Shown piece by piece: positions 51,726 through 58,557 of a stretch of DNA of 58,557 bases (positions are counted from its first letter, which is position 1; each line of letters starts with the position of its first letter). The DNA is from JAJRZL01 sp964557855 (GTDB taxonomy: Bacteria > Zixibacteria > MSB-5A5 > GN15 > FEB-12). Below the pieces are notes generated by a model that made no database searches, had not been told where the DNA came from, and saw only the letters and a program-made list of their open reading frames with translations. Location: NCBI GenBank assembly GCA_964557855.1, contig CAZLBP010000024.1, positions 1 to 58,557 on the forward strand. Direction: 5' to 3'. A program made the translations under genes and the position numbers.

Positions 51726-51780
51726 GGGCAGGTCCGCTTCGGACCTGCCTTCCCATGGCTGGTCTGAAACAGACCTGCCC
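51726..51780. repeat. palindromic cloverleaf-like element upstream of murQ
   Basis: GGCAGGTCCG (51727-51736) and CGGACCTGCC (51740-51749) form a perfect 10-bp stem with a CTT loop. GGTCTG (51761-51766) and CAGACC (51770-51775) form a second stem with an AAA loop. GGGCA (51726-51730) and TGCCC (51776-51780) can close both. It looks like a dispersed intergenic palindrome or a transcript-end structure after the lipoprotein gene; I see no second full copy in the window. Confidence 0.5.
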
Positions 51781-51850
51781 GACAAAGGCACCTGAGACGA
51801 CGTTCCCCTTTTTCCTTGAAACTTCGTCACCTCGGACTTACTATCTGCCC

Positions 51851-52768
51851 ATGGAAGATCGGAAGAAGCTTATTGAGGAACTCTCACGTCTGTCCACCGA
51901 ACAGGTCAACCCCAATACCGTCGATATTGACCTTCTTTCACCTTTCGATATAGCCCGTAAGATTAACGATGAAGACAAGACAGTTGCCGGTGTCGTAGAG
52001 CAAGCTCTGCCACAAATCGCGCAAGCTGCTGAGGTGTATGCCAATACCCTCCGCCAGGGCGGTCGCGTGTTCTACATCGGAGCGGGCACATCCGGACGAT
52101 TGGGCGTGCTCGATGCCGCCGAGTGTCCGCCGACATTCGGTACCGACCCCGATCAGATAGGCGGTCTTATCTCAGGCGGATACGCCACGCTGGTGCTGTC
52201 ATTGGAAGGCGCCGAGGACCGCCGGCAAAGTGCTGTTGAAGACCTCGAAAGCAAGGCCCTGTCCGAACGTGATTTTGTCATCGGCATTGCCGCCTCGGTC
52301 AGGACGCCGTACACGAGATCCGGTCTCGAATATGCAATTCAGACCGGGGCCAAAACGGCTTTCATAATCTGCAACAACCCGGAAGACATACCTGACGGGC
52401 TAGACTTTGTTATTGCGCTGCCGGTCGGACCGGAGGTCATCACCGGGTCGACCCGAATGAAATCGGGCACGGCCCAAAAAATGGCTCTCAACATGATTTC
52501 CACAACGGCTATGGTCCTGTTGGGCAAGACCTATGGTAACCTTATGGTTGATTTACAGGCGCGTTCGGAGAAGCTCGCCGCACGCTCCCGGAAAATCCTC
52601 ATGGATCTGCTCCGGATCGATTTCGATGAGGCCAATCGGTTACTAGCTTCCGCCCGTGGTTCGGTGAAGGCGGCCATAGTGATGTTCAAACTGGGGTGCA
52701 CATGCGAAAAGGCGCTTGACGAGCTGAAGGCGCACGACGGATTCATTTCGAAAGTACTCGCGGAATAG
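51851..52768 (+). CDS. murQ: N-acetylmuramic acid 6-phosphate etherase
   Basis: Start chosen at the ATG at 51851 (MEDRKKLIEELSRLSTEQVN), which gives 305 residues, the usual MurQ length. The open frame runs back another 32 codons through the palindromic element, but those residues do not match the family. MurQ cleaves the lactyl ether of MurNAc-6-phosphate to GlcNAc-6-phosphate and D-lactate during peptidoglycan recycling. Signatures: STEQVNPNTVDIDLL, FYIGAGTSGRLGVLDAAECP, VIGIAASVRTPYTRSGLEYA, GPEVITGSTRMKSGTAQKM and NLMVDLQARSEKLAARSRKI. The SIS domain and the two acidic residues used in catalysis are intact. It is alone here, without MurNAc kinase or transporter genes. No good ribosome-binding site is visible. 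Confidence 0.95.
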   Translation: MEDRKKLIEELSRLSTEQVNPNTVDIDLLSPFDIARKINDEDKTVAGVVEQALPQIAQAAEVYANTLRQGGRVFYIGAGTSGRLGVLDAAECPPTFGTDPDQIGGLISGGYATLVLSLEGAEDRRQSAVEDLESKALSERDFVIGIAASVRTPYTRSGLEYAIQTGAKTAFIICNNPEDIPDGLDFVIALPVGPEVITGSTRMKSGTAQKMALNMISTTAMVLLGKTYGNLMVDLQARSEKLAARSRKILMDLLRIDFDEANRLLASARGSVKAAIVMFKLGCTCEKALDELKAHDGFISKVLAE

Positions 52769-53080
52769 TCTGAGATTTGCTGCGGGAGAGCCAAGCCACA
52801 ATACACTCAGATTTCTCCTGTGGTTCTTCTCGGTAATCCGGATAACAGTAGTTCCCACTCTGCTGTTGTCTCAATATCGGATGTACCCTCAGGATCAACC
52901 CGGCCCCAACCGTACCTTCCGGTACATCTCGGAAGCGCGGGAGACGCCGGACACCTTGGCGTAATTCACTGTATCACAAACAATTATCGCACGGCCATAA
53001 GTCCGGCACAGCGCTTGATATATACGTGAGCAAATGAGATAGACCCGAACAGAATCTTCTAAAGCGAAAGGAGAAATGAG
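52769..53080. other. intergenic region between murQ and a lipoprotein gene
   Basis: 312 bp without a recognised gene. The last part is A/T-richer (GCTTGATATATACGTGAG near 53010-53028), a likely promoter area for the lipoprotein gene at 53081, whose AAAGGAG site lies at 53065-53072. The rest shows no repeat or RNA structure that I can support. Confidence 0.4.
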
Positions 53081-54232
53081 ATGGTTCGCAAAATGTCTCT
53101 GTTGTTCACAGCGGTTATCCTGTTGATGTGGGTGATTGGCTGCTCGGAAGGCCCATCGAGTTCCGAACAGGATCCGGGTGAACTGAGCCTTGACGATGAA
53201 TTTGGCGGGTACACCGCCAAGGCGGAAGCACCGGGATTCGGCGAAGATGATCTTCTGGATGAAGCAGCGGCGGATGAAGAATATGATGATCCGATGCTGA
53301 CCTCACCGGACGTCGAGGAGCTCGTGGAAGAACCGAAAGCCGGATATTTCCACCTGCGCGCAGTCTGGGGTCAACTTCGCTATGATTCTTCCGTTACCGA
53401 AGTGACTGACTGGACCGGCTCTTTGACCCTGTCCACCGGAGCCATTATAATTCGGCGGGCTGTTCACTTTGAACTCGGTCAGGACTACATTCCGACGCGA
53501 ACCGACCGACAGGTGGTTGATTGGGTATCATATACTACCGTCCACAATGACGGCATTGCCGTGGACTTGTTCGTGCCGCCGTCCTTCGACACCACCTGGG
53601 TGGAAGATATCAATGACGAAAACGATACGGTTCTGATTCCGGTCGTTGACACTGTCTATCCTAACTGCGATTCGGTGACGGTCGCATTCGAGACGGGACC
53701 TTACCGCCGGACTTTTACGCTGAGTGAATTGAAGGCACTGGATACCGTGATCACCTTAGACGACTCTAATGCGGTTGCATTCCACGCTTTTCAATTGCAC
53801 CGTATGCGGTGCCCGAGGGGCTTTCTGGCCGGTTACTGGGGCCACAACGAGGAAGGTGAAGGGCAATTCCGTGGGTTATGGATGAATCCGGGTGGTCGAG
53901 TTAACGGCTACGTGAAGGGTCATTTCGGCCAAAACGAAGATGGTCTGGATGTCTTCTTCGGCAAGTGGATTTCCGAAAACGGCCAATTTGAAGGATTCAT
54001 AAAGGGTACGTACAGGGGTAACATCGGTAATCATCACAACCCCAATGCCATCAGGCGATCCGGCGGCTCGTTTCAGGGCTATATATATGCCGCCGATCGA
54101 ACTCGGATAGGTGTTCTGAAGGGTATTTACAAGAATGGCCGTAGTCTCCGCGACGGCTTCTTCCAGGCTCGCTGGAAAATACACTGCGGAGAGAACGAGC
54201 CGATAACCGATGACAGCGAGGAAGGATTCTAG
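53081..54232 (+). CDS. lipoprotein with acidic N-terminal spacer and Gly/aromatic C-terminal repeats
   Basis: 383 residues, strong GAAAGGAG site. Signal with lipobox: MSLLFTAVILLMWVIGC. The next ~70 residues are a very acidic spacer (EFGGYTAKAEAPGFGEDDLL, EEYDDPMLTSPDVEELVEEP). Residues ~85-240 form a beta-rich domain (GYFHLRAVWGQLRYDSSVTE). From ~245 on there are imperfect ~20-residue repeats with Gly and aromatic residues: GFLAGYWGHNEEGEGQFRGL, GYVKGHFGQNEDGLDVFFGK, GQFEGFIKGTYRG, FQGYIYAADRTRIGVLKGIY. They recall short beta-hairpin repeats such as MORN. I know no named family. Likely surface or periplasmic. Hairpins and a strong terminator follow. Confidence 0.6.
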   Translation: MVRKMSLLFTAVILLMWVIGCSEGPSSSEQDPGELSLDDEFGGYTAKAEAPGFGEDDLLDEAAADEEYDDPMLTSPDVEELVEEPKAGYFHLRAVWGQLRYDSSVTEVTDWTGSLTLSTGAIIIRRAVHFELGQDYIPTRTDRQVVDWVSYTTVHNDGIAVDLFVPPSFDTTWVEDINDENDTVLIPVVDTVYPNCDSVTVAFETGPYRRTFTLSELKALDTVITLDDSNAVAFHAFQLHRMRCPRGFLAGYWGHNEEGEGQFRGLWMNPGGRVNGYVKGHFGQNEDGLDVFFGKWISENGQFEGFIKGTYRGNIGNHHNPNAIRRSGGSFQGYIYAADRTRIGVLKGIYKNGRSLRDGFFQARWKIHCGENEPITDDSEEGF

Positions 54233-54293
54233 CAGTCTGCGTTGAGCAGCATCCTCTCCTGGAGCAACCCCGCCTTCAGGGAGCCTGCTAAGT

Positions 54294-54326
54294 GCCGATC
54301 TTGCTTGAACTTCAGGCAAGATCGGC
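54294..54326. terminator. long hairpin after the acidic lipoprotein gene
   Basis: GCCGATCTTGC (54294-54304) and GCAAGATCGGC (54316-54326) form a perfect 11-bp stem with an 11-base loop, 62 bases after the lipoprotein stop. No T-tract follows, so it may protect the 3' end or be a repeat element rather than terminate by itself. Confidence 0.45.
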
Positions 54327-54455
54327 TAAGTATTTGGAACCGGCTCAGAATTCATGAAAATATTCCTCTTTTTTTGCTTGCGCAGAGAACAAAATTGACT
54401 ATACTCTGTTTAAGGAAACAGAAGGCAAGACACTGGGATTAAGAAAAGCCCCCCT

Positions 54456-54519
54456 CTGTCTCTTACCGAGACAGCCCTGCGTTGGGCAGGATTAGCAATA
54501 ATCCTGCCCGTATTTTTTT
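54456..54519 (+). terminator. rho-independent terminator between convergent genes
   Basis: GGGCAGGATTA (54484-54494) and TAATCCTGCCC (54499-54509) form a perfect 11-bp stem with a GCAA tetraloop, followed by GTATTTTTTT. A smaller hairpin, CTGTCTC/GAGACAG (54456-54474), stands before it. This is a textbook plus-strand terminator; the T-run reaches the stop codon of the minus-strand TPR gene. Confidence 0.85.
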
Positions 54520-55381
54520 ACTCAAGTTCAATATTAAGATCGGATTCCAACTCTTGCAGAACTGAGTCTATTATCTGCGTGTTTCCGACTAGCGGCCGAA
54601 CTTCCGAGTACAGTTCATAAGCCTCCCGTTTCTTCTCTTCACTCTCCTGCGCTGCGAGGGCGTGAGCGAGGTTCATTCTGGTAGCGACTGAATTGGAATC
54701 CATAGCATACGCCTGGCGAAGAATAGCTTCGGCCTCCTCATGCTTTTCCGCGAAGCTGTATACGAGTCCCTTATTGGCCAGCAGATCACTCTGGGGACCG
54801 AAGCGGCTGATAGCCGAATCCAGAACCCACATGGCAAAACCGATTGAATCGAACGCAATTGCGGAATTGGAGAGATTCAAATACCAGTCCTTGATATCCG
54901 GCTGCCTCTCAAATAACCGATTGTAGTGATAGAACGCAAACCGGTATTTCTCCATCTGGCGGTACAACCATGCCAGACGCTCATCCCATTGTTCCAGAGG
55001 ATCACCGGTCTGTATGAGAACTTTGATGGCCTTGGCGGCAGCCTCCCACTCATCCAGTTCGTACGCAATCTGCTGCAGTTCCAGGTTGATTTCACGATCA
55101 TTCGGATGAAAGACATTGGCCCGACCAAGATAGTAATAGGCCGAGTCATACATATAGTCTCTGGAATAGCTCAGTCCCAGAAAATAAAGAACATCCCTGT
55201 CCGACGTTTTTATTCTGACCGCTTCGGTGAGATAGTCCCGAGCCAGTTCGTAGTCCTTGTCGATGAATGCTTTTTGACCGGCCCTTTTCAACTCTTCGAA
55301 TGTCTCCGGTTCCGATCCACAACTCAGACAGAACACTGCGAATACCGCCAATACGAGCAAAATCTTCATAGTCTTTTCCAT
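54518..55381 (-). CDS. TPR-repeat lipoprotein
   Basis: 287 residues. The N-terminus (MKILLVLAVFAVFCLSCGSE from the fifth codon) is a signal peptide with lipobox CLS-C. The mature part consists of about six tetratricopeptide repeats, for example AFIDKDYELARDYLTEAVRI, VLYFLGLSYSRDYMYDSAYY and LANKGLVYSFAEKHEEAEAI. The helical repeats fill nearly the whole chain, so the protein is a pure protein-interaction scaffold at the membrane. It is monocistronic, convergent with the lipoprotein gene at 53081 and divergent from the DprA-like gene. Partner unknown. Confidence 0.85.
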   Translation of the reverse strand: MEKTMKILLVLAVFAVFCLSCGSEPETFEELKRAGQKAFIDKDYELARDYLTEAVRIKTSDRDVLYFLGLSYSRDYMYDSAYYYLGRANVFHPNDREINLELQQIAYELDEWEAAAKAIKVLIQTGDPLEQWDERLAWLYRQMEKYRFAFYHYNRLFERQPDIKDWYLNLSNSAIAFDSIGFAMWVLDSAISRFGPQSDLLANKGLVYSFAEKHEEAEAILRQAYAMDSNSVATRMNLAHALAAQESEEKKREAYELYSEVRPLVGNTQIIDSVLQELESDLNIELE

Positions 55382-55511
55382 TCAACAATAGTTCCTTCAG
55401 AGATATGGTAAAATCATCTGCGCAAAACTTCAAGAAGTCATTGGCGGAAACAGGATAAAGAAGACAGGCAATCGGTTGCCCTTTATGAGACTCATGCCAC
55501 AATTCCACAGG

Positions 55512-55539
55512 TTGACATAACTGCCGTTGGTCTTACATT
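55512..55539 (+). promoter_or_regulatory. promoter directly in front of the DprA-like gene (possible leaderless start)
   Basis: TTGACA (55512-55517), a 16-base spacer and TACATT (55534-55539). The ATG is at 55546, exactly where transcription should begin, and there is no ribosome-binding site. The same boxes and spacing are found before the M1 peptidase gene. Confidence 0.6.
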
Positions 55540-55545
55540 AGTATC

Positions 55546-56454
55546 ATGACATCCGCCGAACACACATATTCCACCGCCACCATGGTCCTTGCGCTCTGCA
55601 AATTTGCCGGGGTCAACCCTCGGCTGTTTCGCGCCCTGGTGTCTCACTTCGGCGCTCTGGAAAAAGTGTTCCGGAATAATGCCACGGGAATCCGGCAAAT
55701 CGGGATCAATGCGGATGAGACGGCATCGCTTGCCGAGAAGGCCAGGTCATCTTTGCCTCTCGCCGAGGAATACTATGCCGAGTTGACACAGCGCGATATC
55801 CGAGTCGTTACGCAGTTCGACCCGGACTATCCTCAATTACTCTTTGAACTCAACGATCCTCCGCCAATGCTCTATTTGCGGGGAAAGTTGCCGGATAACG
55901 ACAGAAAAAGCGTGACCGTCACGGGCACGAAGAATGCCGGCAACCAGGGCATTGACTTTACGGTCAGTCTGGCTCAGCGTCTTTGTGAGTCCGGCGTGCA
56001 GGTAGCGTCGTCGCTGGCCAAAGGTATCGATGCCGCCGTGCATCTGGGTTGCAAGGCCGCCAACTCCAACTCGTTTGCCGTCCATGACAGCGGCTTCGAC
56101 CACGTCGATCAGACGGAACAGGTCCCGCTCGCCATAGATATCACCCAGGAAGGCGGATTGCTCACGGAATACTCCCCCGAGCAGCATTTCCGAGCTTCCC
56201 ACACCGGCGAGTTCAACCGTCTGCTGGTCGGCATGACACAAGCCGTCATCGTCACCGAGTTCTACCGCGATTCATCGGCGACTCTGGATTTGATCAAGTT
56301 CTGTCGCCAGATCGGCAAGCTGACCTTCCTCATGTTCGATCCCGCCACCGGACCGCTTTCGGATCAGCGGGCGCTGGACGTGGCCGGCGAATGTGGTGTT
56401 ATTCCGATCGCGGGACTGGATAACACGGATATGGTTGTCAATGTCCTCGTGTGA
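55546..56454 (+). CDS. DprA/Smf-like Rossmann-fold protein, divergent
   Basis: 302 residues. An N-terminal helical (SAM/HhH-like) part (ALCKFAGVNPRLFRALVSHF, IRQIGINADETASLAEKA) is followed by YPQLLFELNDPPPMLYLRGK, a clear DprA phrase, and a Rossmann-like domain. Its motifs are altered: VTGTKNAGNQG instead of VGSR-xxS-xYG, SSLAKGIDAAVHLG instead of SGLARGIDaaAH, and GEFNRLLVGM in the place of RNRxIAGL. There is no C-terminal winged helix. DprA loads RecA on incoming single-stranded DNA in transformation; some relatives act elsewhere. The changed motifs make a specialised role or LOG-like function possible. The downstream YigZ-like gene overlaps its stop codon. A promoter ends just before the ATG. 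Confidence 0.8.
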   Translation: MTSAEHTYSTATMVLALCKFAGVNPRLFRALVSHFGALEKVFRNNATGIRQIGINADETASLAEKARSSLPLAEEYYAELTQRDIRVVTQFDPDYPQLLFELNDPPPMLYLRGKLPDNDRKSVTVTGTKNAGNQGIDFTVSLAQRLCESGVQVASSLAKGIDAAVHLGCKAANSNSFAVHDSGFDHVDQTEQVPLAIDITQEGGLLTEYSPEQHFRASHTGEFNRLLVGMTQAVIVTEFYRDSSATLDLIKFCRQIGKLTFLMFDPATGPLSDQRALDVAGECGVIPIAGLDNTDMVVNVLV

Positions 56455-57089
56455 TGCTGCCCATGGAAGATTCGTACTTGACTATACGACAACGCGCTCA
56501 GGCGGAGGTCAAGATCAAGGGCTCCCGGTTCATTGCGGAGTGCGCCTTGGTGTGCGAAGCGGAAAGTGCGCTGGAGTTTGTGGAAACAATACGTAAGCGG
56601 GAGCACGCTGCTACTCACCATTGCTTTGCTTATCGAGTGGGGTCGGGCGATAGAACGAGTTTCAAGTACTCGGACGATGGCGAACCGTCGGGAACGGCCG
56701 GCCGGCCGATATACGACGCCATCTGCGGCCAGGGGATCACCAACGTAGTTACGGTCGTAACGCGGTATTACGGAGGAACTAAACTGGGAACCGGGGGGTT
56801 GGTGCGCGCATATACCGAGGCTGCGAAGCAAGCGCTGTCCCGAGCCGGCACGCAAGAGCATTTCATCACTGACTTGTTGCACATACGGCTCGATTTTGCC
56901 ATGTACGACCAGCTTCTGCGTGTCTTAAACCAATTCGAGGCCTCGCAGAAGAACAGCTCGTTCACTGACCATGTCTCGCTGGATGCGGAGGTACGTATTT
57001 CGAGAACTCAGCCCTTGATCGACGAAATAATCAGGCTGACAGGCGGAAAAGCGGTAATTGAGAAAGTCTCGGACTCAGAAGAGAATTGA
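56454..57089 (+). CDS. YigZ/IMPACT-family protein
   Basis: Start taken as the ATG at 56454, overlapping the DprA-like stop (TGATG); a second ATG at 56463 (MEDSYLTIRQRAQAEVKIKG) is possible. About 211 residues. The N-terminal UPF0029 domain is clear: GSRFIAECALVCEAESALEF, HHCFAYRVGSGDR, YSDDGEPSGTAGRPIYDAIC and RYYGGTKLGTGGLVRAYTEA. The C-terminal domain (FAMYDQLLRVLNQFEASQ) is the DUF1949 ferredoxin-like part. E. coli YigZ and human IMPACT belong here; IMPACT inhibits GCN2 in eukaryotes. The bacterial role is not settled. It overlaps the next kinase gene by 32 bases. Confidence 0.93.
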   Translation: MLPMEDSYLTIRQRAQAEVKIKGSRFIAECALVCEAESALEFVETIRKREHAATHHCFAYRVGSGDRTSFKYSDDGEPSGTAGRPIYDAICGQGITNVVTVVTRYYGGTKLGTGGLVRAYTEAAKQALSRAGTQEHFITDLLHIRLDFAMYDQLLRVLNQFEASQKNSSFTDHVSLDAEVRISRTQPLIDEIIRLTGGKAVIEKVSDSEEN

Positions 57090-57984
57090 CTGTCTGGGGA
57101 TGGGCATAATTCCCCTGGATTTCCTGGTGACAGTTCCCTGTCACCCGGAAAAGGACGGCAAAGTCAATGCCACCGGCCTGACCGTGCAGGGCGGCGGGCC
57201 GATTCCGAATGCGATGGTGGGGCTGACCCGTCTGGGATTCAAGACAGCGGTTATTGCGGCGGTGGGGAAAGATATGGCCGGACGGATTTCCATTGACGAA
57301 CTGGAAAAGGAACGAGTGGACCCAAGTCTTGTCATCATCAAGTCCGCCGACTCGGCGACGGCGTACGGATTCATCGAAGAAGGTACCGGATGCCGGACGA
57401 TCGCACTGCACCGCCAGATATTCATAACGCCCGGAGACCTGAAACTCTCGGCATACCCGCTACCAAAGGTGCTTCATCTTGACGGCCGCGATATGGATGC
57501 AACGATGAAGCTGGCGCGCTGGGGGAAGCGTGTCGGCGCCACGGTCACTTTCGATATCGGCTCAGTTCGCAATGATGTTTCTCCGGTCTTTCCGCTGGTT
57601 GACCATCTGGTCGTGGCCGATGCCTACGCCCTGCCCTTTACCAATGCGAAGACTGTCAAGTCGGCGCTGAAACGCCTTGCAGAATACTGCCCGGGCACAA
57701 TCCTGATTACCGAAGGCATCAAAGGCGCTGTCGGGCTGGAGGACGGTCAATTCTTCCGTCACCCGGCCTACAAAGTTACCAGTGTCGATACAACCGGCGC
57801 CGGAGATGCGTTTCACGTCGGCTATCTCTTCGGGCTGCTCAAGGGTGAAGATATACTCACTCGATTGCAACTCGGCGCAGCGGTGGCGGCCATCAAGTGC
57901 ACCCAACCCGGGGCGCGAGCAGGTATGCCGACTTTGCGGCAGCTGCAACGATTCCTTAAAAGCAATCCGGAGCAATATGCTTGA
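57058..57984 (+). CDS. PfkB-family carbohydrate kinase
   Basis: 308 residues from a TTG at 57058 inside the YigZ-like gene. The family start RIDCLGMGIIPLDFLVTVP argues for this over the ATG at 57100. PfkB motifs: QGGGPIPNAMVGLTRLGFKT, AAVGKDMAGRISIDELEKE near the sugar site, VDTTGAGDAFHVGYLFGLLK with the catalytic Asp, and AAIKCTQPGARAGMP at the end. It phosphorylates a sugar or nucleoside with ATP; ribokinase-like members are so diverse that the substrate cannot be read. Compact overlaps with YigZ upstream and the PAP2 gene downstream suggest one transcript from the DprA-like promoter. Confidence 0.93.
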   Translation: MRKSRTQKRIDCLGMGIIPLDFLVTVPCHPEKDGKVNATGLTVQGGGPIPNAMVGLTRLGFKTAVIAAVGKDMAGRISIDELEKERVDPSLVIIKSADSATAYGFIEEGTGCRTIALHRQIFITPGDLKLSAYPLPKVLHLDGRDMDATMKLARWGKRVGATVTFDIGSVRNDVSPVFPLVDHLVVADAYALPFTNAKTVKSALKRLAEYCPGTILITEGIKGAVGLEDGQFFRHPAYKVTSVDTTGAGDAFHVGYLFGLLKGEDILTRLQLGAAVAAIKCTQPGARAGMPTLRQLQRFLKSNPEQYA

Positions 57985-58557
57985 GACGCTGCACGCCATA
58001 GACACGGCCATATTCCTGTTTCTGAACGTGACAATCAGCAATCCGTTAACGGACACTCTCATGCCCATAATCACATCCGACAATCTCTTGCGAATTGCGT
58101 ATGGACTGAGCATGGCGTTAATCTTGTGGAAGGGGAGCCCCCGTCTTCGATGGCTGGTGTTGTCTTCGGCGCTGGCGCTTTTGATCTCCGACCAGCTTTC
58201 CAGCAACTTCCTGAAGCCGTTAATAGAGCGGCCCCGCCCCTGCCACATCATGACGGATATCAACCTGCTGGTCGGGTGTGGCGGCGGCTTCGCCATGCCG
58301 TCATCGCATGCAGTCAACGCCTTCGCGCAGGCGTCGCTGTTTGCCGTATGCGTACCGTGGACCAGGTGGTACCTGATTATAATCGCCTCTGTGATCGCCC
58401 TGAGCCGGGTGTTTGTAGGCGTGCATTATCCGTTTGATGTTGCCGTCGGCGCCGGCGTGGGCGCAGCCGTGGGATGCACGGTGGCCTATGGGTTTACGCA
58501 GTTCGAATCGTACGGTAGGTCGAAATCCCGCTTCGGGTTTCGACGCAATAGGTCGGG
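57977..58557 (+). CDS. PAP2-family membrane phosphatase (3' end outside window)
   Basis: The ATG at 57977 overlaps the kinase stop by 8 bases; 193 codons are visible before the right edge. Membrane helices alternate with the three phosphatase motifs: KPLIERPRPC (K-x6-RP), PSSHAVNAFAQ (PSGH type) and SRVFVGVHYPFDVAVG (SR-x5-H-x3-D). These are the phosphatidic-acid/undecaprenyl-pyrophosphate phosphatase signature, so it probably removes phosphate from a lipid at the membrane's outer face, for example in undecaprenyl recycling. Start MLETLHAIDTAIFLFLNVTI is the usual N-terminus of BcrC/YbjG-like members. The end of the visible part (FGFRRNRSG) is basic. Confidence 0.9.
   Translation, partial: MLETLHAIDTAIFLFLNVTISNPLTDTLMPIITSDNLLRIAYGLSMALILWKGSPRLRWLVLSSALALLISDQLSSNFLKPLIERPRPCHIMTDINLLVGCGGGFAMPSSHAVNAFAQASLFAVCVPWTRWYLIIIASVIALSRVFVGVHYPFDVAVGAGVGAAVGCTVAYGFTQFESYGRSKSRFGFRRNRS

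Noticed and set aside
57100..57102. ATG start for the PfkB kinase
   Set aside because: It would cut the conserved first strand (RIDCLGMG); the TTG at 57058 keeps it.

Overview
The window looks like a piece of a bacterial chromosome from the FCB side of the tree, most like Zixibacteria or a neighbouring candidate phylum. This is inferred from style, not from a marker gene. The clues are an M1 peptidase with a C-terminal PNPFN-type (FlgD-Ig / type 9 secretion-like) sorting domain, a 1172-residue thrombospondin type 3 repeat protein ending in a dockerin-like module, many lipoproteins and outer-membrane proteins, and TTGACA-type promoters. No rRNA, tRNA, CRISPR array, integrase or insertion sequence was recognised.

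Layout. 1-709: 3' end of a prokaryotic Argonaute (PIWI domain), cut by the window edge. 946-4692 (minus): an ECF sigma factor followed by DUF4097-like, membrane and toast-rack/LiaF-like envelope proteins. 4828-9000 (minus): an SRPBCC/AHSA1 protein and the giant TSP3-repeat protein. 9360-16431: a 4-hydroxybutyryl-CoA dehydratase-like flavoprotein with an altered iron-sulfur ligand set, a secreted M1 aminopeptidase, a DUF885 peptidase and an EamA transporter.

16943-41863 (plus) is the main feature: about 25 kb and 20 co-directional, tightly packed genes for an extracellular contractile injection system (eCIS, phage-tail-like particle). The order is sheath, tube, gp26/gp51-like zinc protein, disordered protein, DUF4255 cap, AAA+ ATPase, small protein, CIS_tube protein, LysM protein, hub, spike, PAAR-like tip, gp25, two baseplate wedge proteins, tail protein I with a large extension, a DUF6519 beta-helix protein, a coiled-coil/beta-sandwich/HhH protein, and two likely cargo proteins. 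Both cargo candidates carry the same CPCGGGCPTC motif and an HExxH motif; the second is a DUF4157 protein. There is no capsid, terminase, portal or lysis gene, so this is not a prophage, and no T6SS membrane-complex gene, so it is not a T6SS.

41932-44747 (minus) is a three-gene unit: NUDIX hydrolase, a secreted thioredoxin-fold/TPR protein, and a tRNA-queuosine mannosyltransferase-like glycosyltransferase. The thioredoxin gene has an in-frame TGA exactly where the first Cys of CxxC should be. A 6-bp hairpin with a CGUGA loop lies at the right distance downstream, so I read it as a selenocysteine (UxxC) protein. 45083-50835 (plus): an ECF sigma/zinc anti-sigma pair, then an RND transporter, a LolA-like protein, an outer-membrane barrel protein and a DUF2892 protein. 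50882-58557: lipoproteins, MurQ, a divergent DprA-like protein with a possibly leaderless promoter, a YigZ/IMPACT protein, a PfkB kinase and a PAP2 phosphatase cut by the right edge.

All assignments rest on motifs, gene order and remembered family features; no database search or structure prediction was run.
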